Assembly: GCF_001679665.1 (NCBI RefSeq)
Contig: NZ_CP013244.1
Location: 186,001 to 250,000 of the forward strand
Source: Candidatus Viadribacter manganicus
Lineage (GTDB): Bacteria; Pseudomonadota; Alphaproteobacteria; Caulobacterales; Aquidulcibacteraceae
Direction of reading: 5' to 3'
Length of the DNA: 64,000 nucleotides
Shown here one piece after another: positions 56,739-64,000 of the stretch (position 1 is the stretch's first letter; every line of letters begins with the position of its first letter). The translations under genes and the position numbers were made by a program. The notes under the pieces are model-generated. The model was not told the DNA's origin, did no database searches, and worked only from the letters and a program-made list of their open reading frames with translations.

Positions 56739-58802
56739 ATGAACCGACCCAGAATGATCCGTGTATGCGCGTTCGCGGCAGCCGCAAGCGCTGTGTTGGT
56801 GGCCTCGAGCGCCGTGGGCCAACAGGAGACCGCGCCTGGCCCCGCAAGTGCTCAGGCCACGACCTATGCTCCAGCGGCCCCGATGCCGTCGGGCGCGGAG
56901 CGGATGCGCCTGCGTGAGGGACTGGCGGCGGCTCAATCCGGCGACTGGGGGGGCCTAGCTTCGCTTCGCGACAGCGCCACGGACCCGCTGGTGCGCCGCA
57001 TGCTGCAATGGCGCTGGGCCTCGTCCAACGAGGCGCCGCTCTACTTCGCCGACATTAAACAAGCGCTGGACGAGTTGCAGGGTTGGCCCGCGCGCACGAT
57101 CATGCGCACGCGCGCCGAGCAGGCGATCTTTGACAGCCGCCTATCTCCGGCCGAACGCATCGCATTCCTCCGCCAGGACGGAGGGCCAATCACGGGCGAT
57201 GGCCGCATCGCGCTGGCGATGGCCCTGCGTGACGCTGGACAGCGCGCCGAAGCCAACGAGATCGCTCGCGCATCCTGGCGCGAAGATGCGCTGACAAGCA
57301 CAACGGAAGATCGGGCCCAACAAGAATTCAGCTCAGTCTTCACCCAGGACGATTATGCTGCGCGGGTAAGTGGTCTTCTGTGGCGAGACCAACGCACCGC
57401 CGCGCAACGTCTGTTCTCACGCTTGTCGTCAGCCGACCGCGCTTTGGCGCAAGCACGCATTGCCGTGCAGACACGCCAGCGTCGCGGCCTCCAGGCCGCA
57501 ATCGACGCTGTGCCCGCTTCGCGCCAAGACGATCCGGGCCTCCTCTTTGATCGCGCCCAATATCGCCGCCGGACTGACCAGCCGATCGATGCGATGCAAA
57601 TGGCTGCGCGCATCGATGCACGTGAAGCGCCGCTTGCAGCGCGCTCCGACATTTTCCGTGAGCGCCGCCTCTACGTGCCCCGCGCCATGCGGGCCGGCAA
57701 TTACAGTTTGGCCTACCAACTGGTCTCGAACCATGGCCTGACAAGCGGGGAGTCCTTTGCCGACGCCGAATGGCTCTCCGGCTGGCTTAGCCTGCGTTAT
57801 CTCAACCAACCGCAACGCGCCGCCGAACACTTCTCTCACCTAAGCGAAAACGTGTCTTCGCCGGTCAGCCTGTCGCGCGCGCTCTATTGGCGCGCCGAAG
57901 CTCAGCAGGCGCTTGGCAACCGTTCGGAATCGGAACGCCTCTTTAACGAAGCGGCACGCTTTAACTTCACCTATTACGGCCAACTCGCCGCCACGCGGGG
58001 CGACCGTAGCGCGCTGCTCTCGCTCCCAGAAACCGCCCAGGTTACTCAGGCTGCTCGTGATCGCTTCGCCAATCGCGAATTGGTGCGCGCGTTGCGCCTC
58101 ATGGCCGAAGTCGGCGCCCAGCGCGACTTCGAGTCGATCGCATTTTACCTCGACGATACGCTCGATGATCCGATGGAGATGGAACTCCTTTCGCAGCTGG
58201 CGCGCGAACAATCCTACCACCGCACGGCGCTTCGCAGCGCGAAGGCAGGGCTCTTCCGAAATGTCGTTGCGGTAAGCTCTGCATATCCGCTGATAGACTT
58301 GCCGCCAACGGTGCGGACACAAGGCCGCATCGAGCCCGCCCTGGTGCTCGCCATCATTCGGCAAGAGAGCGAATTCGATGTTGGCGCGATCTCCAGCGCC
58401 AACGCTCGCGGGCTCATGCAACTCATTCCCTCAACAGCGCAAGCTCAGGCTAGGCGCGAAGGGATGTCGTTCGAGCGCAGTGCTCTGACCAGCGACGCGC
58501 AGTACAACATGACCCTTGGCTCGGCCCATCTCGCGGATCTCGTAGACAGCTTCAACGGCTCGTATGTTCTCGCCATCGCATCCTACAACGCCGGATCGCA
58601 CCGTGCGCGCGAATGGATTGAAGACTGGGGCGACCCACGCTCACCGTCTGTCGATGTCGTCGACTGGATCGAACTCATTCCGTTCTCAGAAACGCGCAAC
58701 TACGTCCAGCGCGTCACCGAGAACCTCCAGGTCTACCGCTATCGCCTGGCCGGCCAAGCGACGCCGATCACGCTTGAGCAGGATTTGAAGCGGGGCGGTT
58801 AG
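56739..58802 (+). CDS. Soluble lytic murein transglycosylase
   Basis: A 687-residue Slt-type enzyme. A signal peptide (about 1-27) leads into a long alpha-superhelical U-domain (40-500) and the C-terminal SLT catalytic domain, with the glutamate in IRQESEFDVGAISS, then ARGLMQLIPSTAQ and AIASYNAGSHRAREW. It cleaves peptidoglycan with 1,6-anhydro formation in the periplasm. GAGGCGGGTG precedes the ATG. Its stop shares four bases (TTAG) with the convergent lyase gene. Confidence 0.95.
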   Translation: MNRPRMIRVCAFAAAASAVLVASSAVGQQETAPGPASAQATTYAPAAPMPSGAERMRLREGLAAAQSGDWGGLASLRDSATDPLVRRMLQWRWASSNEAPLYFADIKQALDELQGWPARTIMRTRAEQAIFDSRLSPAERIAFLRQDGGPITGDGRIALAMALRDAGQRAEANEIARASWREDALTSTTEDRAQQEFSSVFTQDDYAARVSGLLWRDQRTAAQRLFSRLSSADRALAQARIAVQTRQRRGLQAAIDAVPASRQDDPGLLFDRAQYRRRTDQPIDAMQMAARIDAREAPLAARSDIFRERRLYVPRAMRAGNYSLAYQLVSNHGLTSGESFADAEWLSGWLSLRYLNQPQRAAEHFSHLSENVSSPVSLSRALYWRAEAQQALGNRSESERLFNEAARFNFTYYGQLAATRGDRSALLSLPETAQVTQAARDRFANRELVRALRLMAEVGAQRDFESIAFYLDDTLDDPMEMELLSQLAREQSYHRTALRSAKAGLFRNVVAVSSAYPLIDLPPTVRTQGRIEPALVLAIIRQESEFDVGAISSANARGLMQLIPSTAQAQARREGMSFERSALTSDAQYNMTLGSAHLADLVDSFNGSYVLAIASYNAGSHRAREWIEDWGDPRSPSVDVVDWIELIPFSETRNYVQRVTENLQVYRYRLAGQATPITLEQDLKRGG

Positions 58803-59743
58803 GCCGCTAGCGCGCGCTCAAAGGTTTCGACATCGACGTTGCCCCCGCTGGCGATGATCGCGACGGTTTGCCCCCGCACGTCCGCGCCGCCTTCAAGCAG
58901 AGCCGCCAAAGAGGCAGCGCCCGACGGCTCAAGCACCAGCTTCAGCCGCTGGAACGCGAATTTCATCGCGCGTAGGACAGCCTCATTCGAAACCGCGAAC
59001 ACGCGCTCGAAGCGCTCGCGTGCGATTGCAAAGGGGATCTCGCCCATCTGCTCCGTGAGCAGGCCATCACAGATTGATCGGATGCCGGGTTCGTTGCGTT
59101 GGATCACGCCTGTCTCAAGCGTGCGCTGAATGTCGGCATGCCCCTCCGGCTCGACGGCGAACACCCGTGCGTCGGGCAAGGACAGCGCGGTGCCAGTAGA
59201 CAGTCCGCCTCCGCTGGCCGGCACGAAGACAACGTCAGGCGAAATGAGCGCCGCAATCTCCAAACCGGCAGTCCCCTGCCCCGCCAGCACAAATGGATCG
59301 TCGAAAGGTTTGATTAAGGCGAGACCTCCGTCGGCAGCGAGACGTGCGCCAATCTCCTCGCGGCTCTCACCCACACGATCATAGGTCACCACCTTCGCGC
59401 CAAGGCTGCGTGTCGTATCAAGCTTTATCTTCGGCGCGTCAGCAGGCATGACGATGGTGGCGGCGATGGCGAATAGCTTAGATGCTGTGGCGACAGCGAT
59501 GGCGTGATTTCCGGATGAGAACGCGATCACGCCCTTGGCGCGCACTTCTGGCGAAAGCGCCGCAATAGCATTGGTGGCGCCGCGCATCTTGAAGGCGCCG
59601 CCGCGTTGAAGGTTCTCGGCCTTCACCCAGACCTTCGCGCCGGTGACCTCATCCAACACATCATTGCGGATAAGGGGGGTCTTCACAGCGATACCCTCAA
59701 TGCGCTTTGCCGCCGCCTTCACGTCCTCAATTGTCGGTATCAT
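58799..59743 (-). CDS. Threonine/serine dehydratase family PLP-lyase
   Basis: A 314-residue fold-type II PLP enzyme without an ACT regulatory domain. The PLP lysine is in GGAFKMRGA, the substrate loop is SSGNHA and the phosphate-binding loop is PASGGGLSTG. It resembles catabolic threonine dehydratase or serine racemase; the sequence does not separate them. It starts at ATG 59743 in a TGATG overlap with the hrpB stop (a GTG one codon up is possible), so it is coupled to the helicase gene. Confidence 0.87.
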   Translation of the reverse strand: MIPTIEDVKAAAKRIEGIAVKTPLIRNDVLDEVTGAKVWVKAENLQRGGAFKMRGATNAIAALSPEVRAKGVIAFSSGNHAIAVATASKLFAIAATIVMPADAPKIKLDTTRSLGAKVVTYDRVGESREEIGARLAADGGLALIKPFDDPFVLAGQGTAGLEIAALISPDVVFVPASGGGLSTGTALSLPDARVFAVEPEGHADIQRTLETGVIQRNEPGIRSICDGLLTEQMGEIPFAIARERFERVFAVSNEAVLRAMKFAFQRLKLVLEPSGAASLAALLEGGADVRGQTVAIIASGGNVDVETFERALAA

Positions 59744-62178
59744 CACGAGCCTCTTGGTTTGGCGCGGCGCGTAGGCGGCGCCGTCAATGGATCATCCGGC
59801 CAAGGATGCTTTGGGTAGCGACCGCGCATCTCGCTACGCACAGCCGCGTACGAACCACGCCAGAACCCCGGCAAGTCCTTGGTGGTCTGAACCGGCCGAT
59901 GTGCAGGGGAAAGCAATCGCAAGCTTAAAGGGACGCGGCCGCCCGCGATCGCCGGGTGTTTGTCTTGACCGAACATTTCTTGAAGGCGCACATCCAAAGC
60001 CGGTCCGCCGTCACTTGCATAGTCGATTGAGAGCGACGATCCGGCGGGCGTTTCAAACTTTGCCGGCGCCTCGACATCGAGCCTGCGGCGCTGATCATAG
60101 TTGAGGGAGTTTAGCAGCGCGCGCGATACATCCACCGCCTTCAACGTCGACACGCCAACCAACGCCGGACCCAGCCAATCTCCGAGGGAGTTCTGCAACG
60201 CCTCATCGCTCCAGTCTGGCCAAGCGCCATCCTCAATGGCGCGCATGAACTGGACTCGGGCGCGCGTCTGGCGCGCAACATCGTCCCAATCAAGCAGCGC
60301 CACACCCTGCTCTGCAATCACATCGAGTAAGGCCTGAGTAAGATCCGAGCCTGAAAGCCGCTCTAGCGGCGCTTCAGAAAGCACGAGTTTGCCGAGGCGT
60401 CGCACCCGACGCGCGCGCAATGCTCCTGTCGCAGCATCAACACTCGCCGAGGCGCGCGACTCAATCTGCCCGCCAAAAAGATCTTCAACATCGGCAAAAT
60501 CAATGGGCGCACCGACGATGACCTGCGATCGGCCCGCAGCGCCTGCCATGTCTGCGATCACCGCGAACTGGGCCTTGAGCAGCGGCGAGGTGTCATCAAC
60601 CATCGCCGCTCGACCGTTGACGAGCGAAAATCCACCTTGTCGAGCTTTGCCGACGCGATCTGGATAGGCCATCGCCAACAATCGCCCCGCATGATCTTCG
60701 CGCCCATCTCCACGCGTGCCGCCCGCTAAGCGCGCGATGCGATCCGCAAGGCCGCGAGCACTTTCCGCACGCCGGCCGCGCTCCGTCGCGAAGCGATGTA
60801 AGCGATCCCTTAAATCTGTGCTGCGGCCACCTAACCCTTGCTCACTGAGAACCACAGCAATACGCGCCCCCAGCACCGCCTCACCGTCACGCGCCGCGCA
60901 GATCACCATATGCGCCAAACGCGCAGGCAGCGGCAACTTTGCGATGGCTTGGCCATGTGGCGTCAACCGATCGTCATCGCTAAGTGCGCCGATGCGTTTT
61001 AACAGCGCGATAGCTTCGGCCCATGCTGGCGCCGGCGGCGGGTCCAACCAAGCCAACGTGTTGGGATCGCTTGCACCCCACGCCGCAAGATCAAGCGCGA
61101 GCCCGCTTAGATCCGCATCCACGATTTCCGGCCGGTCGAACAATGGGAGCGCGCGCGTTTCCCCCTCGCTCCACATTCTTATGGCGACACCGGGCTCAAG
61201 GCGGCCGGCGCGACCCGCGCGCTGGGTAATGGACGCCTGGCTCGCGCGAACGGTCTCCAGACGCGTCAGGCCGAGGGCGGGCTCGAACTTGGGACGGCGC
61301 GCAAGCCCACTATCGATGACGATGCGCACGCCTTCGATTGTGAGACTGGTCTCCGCAATCGACGTCGCGAGCACGACTTTTCTTCGCCCTGGTGGCGCAG
61401 GTGCAATAGCCGCATCCTGATCGCTTGGACTCATGGCGCCATAGAGCGGGCGAATATCTATGTTCGGATCGCGGATGCTTTCACGCAATCGCTCCGCGGT
61501 GCGCTCGATCTCGCGAACACCGGGAAGAAAAATCAGAACAGAACCGGGCTCACTCAACATCGCCGAGCGTGTCGCGGCGGCTACATCGTCCTCCAGTCGC
61601 ACTTGCCCGTCACGCGGGCGATAGATGTGCCGCACTGGAAACATGCGGCCCTCACTCACGATTACCGGCGCATCACCTAGAAGGGCTGCAACACGCGACG
61701 CATCGAGCGTGGCCGACATCACAATGAGCTTCAGATCTGGCCTAAGCGCGCCTTGCGCTTCGCGCGCAAGCACAAGTCCGAAATCGCCCTCAAGACTTCG
61801 CTCGTGGAATTCGTCGAACACCACGACCGCGACGCCGCGTAGCTCGGGGTCCTCCAAGATCATGCGTGTGAAGACGCCCTCGGTGACGACCTCAATGCGC
61901 GTTTCGCGTCCGATCTTGGAATCGAGCCGCACGCGATAGCCAATCGTTGCGCCAACGGGCTCTCGGCGCTCAAACGCCATGCGGGCGGCTGCGGCGCGCG
62001 CTGCGATGCGCCTTGGCGACAAGAGAATGATCTTACCATTCTTCGCCCAAGGCGCGTTCAGCAGCGCTGGCGCGACACGCGTCGTCTTGCCCGCGCCGGG
62101 AGGCGCAACCAGCACTGCCTCGCCGCGCGTCTCCAGCGCGGCCAGCAAGTCCGGCAATACATCCTCAACTGGGAGCAT
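59743..62178 (-). CDS. hrpB: ATP-dependent helicase HrpB
   Basis: An 811-residue DEAH-box-family helicase. Walker A is APPGAGKTTRV, motif II is VVFDEFHERS, motif III SATLD, motif V ATSIAETSLTIEGV and motif VI QRAGRAGR. The ratchet/OB regions and HrpB-specific C-terminal domain follow. It is thought to act on RNA; the exact substrate is not established. Length is usual for HrpB. Confidence 0.95.
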   Translation of the reverse strand: MLPVEDVLPDLLAALETRGEAVLVAPPGAGKTTRVAPALLNAPWAKNGKIILLSPRRIAARAAAARMAFERREPVGATIGYRVRLDSKIGRETRIEVVTEGVFTRMILEDPELRGVAVVVFDEFHERSLEGDFGLVLAREAQGALRPDLKLIVMSATLDASRVAALLGDAPVIVSEGRMFPVRHIYRPRDGQVRLEDDVAAATRSAMLSEPGSVLIFLPGVREIERTAERLRESIRDPNIDIRPLYGAMSPSDQDAAIAPAPPGRRKVVLATSIAETSLTIEGVRIVIDSGLARRPKFEPALGLTRLETVRASQASITQRAGRAGRLEPGVAIRMWSEGETRALPLFDRPEIVDADLSGLALDLAAWGASDPNTLAWLDPPPAPAWAEAIALLKRIGALSDDDRLTPHGQAIAKLPLPARLAHMVICAARDGEAVLGARIAVVLSEQGLGGRSTDLRDRLHRFATERGRRAESARGLADRIARLAGGTRGDGREDHAGRLLAMAYPDRVGKARQGGFSLVNGRAAMVDDTSPLLKAQFAVIADMAGAAGRSQVIVGAPIDFADVEDLFGGQIESRASASVDAATGALRARRVRRLGKLVLSEAPLERLSGSDLTQALLDVIAEQGVALLDWDDVARQTRARVQFMRAIEDGAWPDWSDEALQNSLGDWLGPALVGVSTLKAVDVSRALLNSLNYDQRRRLDVEAPAKFETPAGSSLSIDYASDGGPALDVRLQEMFGQDKHPAIAGGRVPLSLRLLSPAHRPVQTTKDLPGFWRGSYAAVRSEMRGRYPKHPWPDDPLTAPPTRRAKPRGS

Positions 62179-62277
62179 GCGCCGGGCTTAACCCAATCGC
62201 CTTGTCCATGTCTCGCCGCATTGGCGCGGCAAGGAGGCAGAGGTATAGGCTGGCCGCCTGCGAGCCGGGAGCTGAGA

Positions 62278-62814
62278 ATGCACATGCGGACTATAGGGAA
62301 AATGGCGGTTCTGATCACGGTATGCGCGAGTGTCGTGGCCTGCTCAACCGGTCGCACCGCCGACACCCGTCGCGGGGTCACCAGCGCCGCCTCGATCCCA
62401 TTTCGCGATGTTGGTTTGATGCGCCAGGAGATCCCCCTGGTGCTGCGCAATCTTCAGTATCCGTATGCCACGGCAACGCTAACCGATTGCGCGGCCGTCG
62501 CGCGCGAGATCAATCAACTCGACAGCGCACTTGGCCCTGAAAGTTACCAGCCCGGTCCCAATCGCAACATTTGGGATCGCAGTGGCGACTTCGTCGAAGA
62601 TCAAGCCATCCAGGCCGCCGAGGACACCGCGGAGGATCTCATTCCATTCCGTTCTTGGGTGCGCCGCCTCAGCGGCGCCAATCGCGCGGAGCGGGATGCA
62701 CTACGCGCAGTCGCCAACGGACAACAGCGTCGCACCTTCCTGCGCGGCTATGGCGCTTCGCTTGGTTGCCCGAGCATCATTCCACCACCGCCGCCCGCAC
62801 CGCGCCAACGTTAG
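62278..62814 (+). CDS. Predicted lipoprotein of unknown function
   Basis: A 178-residue protein with lipobox VVAC (Cys22). The mature part has [34 protein letters not shown] and a late [17 protein letters not shown], and ends in a proline run. Its two mature cysteines (LTDC and LGC) may pair. The ATG at 62278 has GGGAG upstream. The family is unrecognised, though similar exported proteins occur in Caulobacterales-like genomes (impression, not tested). The stop shares TTAG with the convergent tgt. Confidence 0.75.
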   Translation: MHMRTIGKMAVLITVCASVVACSTGRTADTRRGVTSAASIPFRDVGLMRQEIPLVLRNLQYPYATATLTDCAAVAREINQLDSALGPESYQPGPNRNIWDRSGDFVEDQAIQAAEDTAEDLIPFRSWVRRLSGANRAERDALRAVANGQQRRTFLRGYGASLGCPSIIPPPPPAPRQR

Positions 62815-63923
62815 CCGGCAGCTGACTTCGCTTTGAAGTCGGAAACAAACTGCGTCAATCGCCCTTCGGCGATCGCGTCGCGTAAACGCGCCATCAGAAA
62901 TTGGTAGTAGGCAACATTGTGCCACGACAGCAGCACTTGGCCGAGCAATTCGCCGGCTTTGAACAAGTGATGCAGATAGGCCTTAGAGTAATCACGGCTC
63001 GCGGGACAATCGATGTTCGCATCCAGTGGGCTGCTATCCTCAACGTAACGGGCGTTTGTTATATTGAGCGGGCCCTCGTCCGTCCAAGCTTGCCCGTGGC
63101 GTCCTGAGCGCGTCGGAAGCACGCAATCGAACATATCAACGCCGCGGACGACGCTTTCGACGATGTCGATAGGCTTGCCCACGCCCATCAGATAGCGCGG
63201 GCGATCCTGCGGAAGCAGCGGCGTCGTAACATCAAGCGTGGCCAACATCGCCTCATGCCCTTCGCCGACTGCAAGCCCGCCGATGGCGTAGCCGTCGAAT
63301 TTTTCAGCCACGAGCGCTTCTGCGGAAATGCGGCGCAGGGCCGGATCAATGCCGCCCTGAACAATTGCGAACAGATTTTGCTTTTCGCGTTCGCCAAACG
63401 CCACCTTGCAGCGCTTTGCCCAACCCAGCGAAAGACGCATCGCCTTTTCGACGTCCTCTCTCGGCGCGGGCAGCGCGGGGCACTCGTCTAACTGCATCAC
63501 GATATCCGCACCGATCTGATCGGCTTGGATTTGCATGGCGCTCTCTGGGGTCAGACGATGCTGGCTGCCATCCACGTGGCTTCGAAACGTGACCCCGTCG
63601 GCATCGAGTTTTCGAAGCTGGGCGAGCGACATCACTTGGTAACCGCCACTATCGGTGAGGATCGGTTTGTCCCATCGCATGAACTTGTGCAGTCCACCCA
63701 AGCGGGTCATGCGTTCACCGCCCGGCCGCAACATCAAGTGATAGGTGTTGCCAAGAATAATATCCGCACCCGTCGAAGCGACTTGATCGACTGTCAGGCC
63801 TTTGACTGTGCCCGCGGTGCCGACAGGCATGAAGGCGGGGGTGCGGATGTCGCCGCGCGTGGTGCGCAAAACACCTGTTCGCGCGTCACCGTCGCGGGCC
63901 TTTATTTCGAACGGAAAATTCAT
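62811..63923 (-). CDS. tgt: tRNA-guanine transglycosylase with altered zinc site
   Basis: A 370-residue queuine/preQ1 tRNA-ribosyltransferase. Catalytic Asp91 (LTDSGGYQ) and Asp266 (MFDCVLPTR) are present, as is GGLAVGE. The C-terminal zinc site, Cys-x-Cys-x2-Cys and a later His, reads Ile304, Cys306, Ser309 and His335. Two of three cysteines are thus missing in the segment [19 protein letters not shown]. The ATG at 63923 overlaps the queA stop (ATGA); an in-frame ATG four codons up is the alternative. Confidence 0.93.
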   Translation of the reverse strand: MNFPFEIKARDGDARTGVLRTTRGDIRTPAFMPVGTAGTVKGLTVDQVASTGADIILGNTYHLMLRPGGERMTRLGGLHKFMRWDKPILTDSGGYQVMSLAQLRKLDADGVTFRSHVDGSQHRLTPESAMQIQADQIGADIVMQLDECPALPAPREDVEKAMRLSLGWAKRCKVAFGEREKQNLFAIVQGGIDPALRRISAEALVAEKFDGYAIGGLAVGEGHEAMLATLDVTTPLLPQDRPRYLMGVGKPIDIVESVVRGVDMFDCVLPTRSGRHGQAWTDEGPLNITNARYVEDSSPLDANIDCPASRDYSKAYLHHLFKAGELLGQVLLSWHNVAYYQFLMARLRDAIAEGRLTQFVSDFKAKSAAG

Positions 63924-64000
63924 TCGGCCCGCCATAACAGGCTGGCGTCGCCATAGGAATAGAAGCGATAGCCGCTATCGATGGCGTGCTTATACGCCGC
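63920..64000 (-). CDS. queA: S-adenosylmethionine:tRNA ribosyltransferase-isomerase (partial, C-terminus only)
   Basis: Only the last 26 codons and the stop are inside the window. They read [20 protein letters not shown] and end LLWRAE, the typical QueA C-terminus. QueA makes epoxyqueuosine from the preQ1 inserted by Tgt, so the two form a queuosine operon with a coupled ATGA junction. Confidence 0.85.
   Translation of the reverse strand, partial: AAYKHAIDSGYRFYSYGDASLLWRAE

Overview
The window is one contiguous, GC-rich, densely packed stretch of core chromosome from an alphaproteobacterium. The lineage signs are 5-aminolevulinate synthase (Shemin pathway) beside a magnesium-type porphobilinogen synthase, a Ros/MucR regulator, COX15/CtaA heme A synthase, a ubiquinol-cytochrome c chaperone next to plsX-fabH-ihfA, the nrdR-ribD-ribE-ribBX-ribH-nusB-thiL cluster, and the folK-rpoZ-rsh-pyrE-pdxJ-acpS-lepB-rnc-era-recO-parC string. 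A Caulobacterales/Hyphomonadaceae-like organism is the best guess; this is an inference from gene content. No rRNA, CRISPR array, insertion sequence, prophage or plasmid function was seen.

Layout. 1-6.3 kb: partial DUF192 lipoprotein, tRNA-Glu, then a minus-strand group read as lipoprotein, aminotransferase, hom, glpX, recJ. 6.4-10 kb: PHA synthase with a coupled redoxin-like/2OG-Fe(II) oxygenase and a DUF1993 protein. 10-13.5 kb: argC, rplM-rpsI with a strong terminator, ctaA, DUF2842. 13.8-17.9 kb: an overlapping trehalose operon (otsB, GH15 hydrolase, otsA) and tRNA-Pro. 17.9-24.2 kb: OmpA-like lipoprotein, ihfA, fabH, plsX, UQCC chaperone, bamE, H+-pyrophosphatase. 24.4-31.2 kb: thiL, nusB, the riboflavin genes, nrdR, glyA. 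31.4-36.7 kb: mucR, hemA, hemB, a degenerate receiver protein, two oxidoreductases. 36.8-43.1 kb: motB, a DUF2254-like membrane protein, padR-pspC, lemA-M48 peptidase. 43.2-53.7 kb: the parC-to-folK string. 53.7-64 kb: UDG, TPR lipoprotein, smpB, dapA, lytic transglycosylase, PLP-lyase, hrpB, a lipoprotein, tgt and the end of queA.

How the genes work together. Many neighbours share 1-4 bases at their stop and start codons (TGATG, ATGA, GTGA, TTGA), so translational coupling is widespread, above all in the riboflavin, trehalose and pyrE-pdxJ-acpS groups. Five convergent pairs also share exactly four bases across their stops. The riboflavin cluster as read here lacks a RibD deaminase domain and carries a GTP cyclohydrolase II domain without its zinc cysteines, so two pathway steps must be supplied elsewhere.

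No wholly new system was found. The most unusual points are a Tgt missing two of its three zinc cysteines, the PhaC-coupled redoxin-like/oxygenase fusion, a receiver protein with no phosphoacceptor, a MucR with no zinc site, the shared convergent stops, and palindromes sitting on the mucR and padR promoters. Calls rest on reading the sequence and on family knowledge; no database search was possible.
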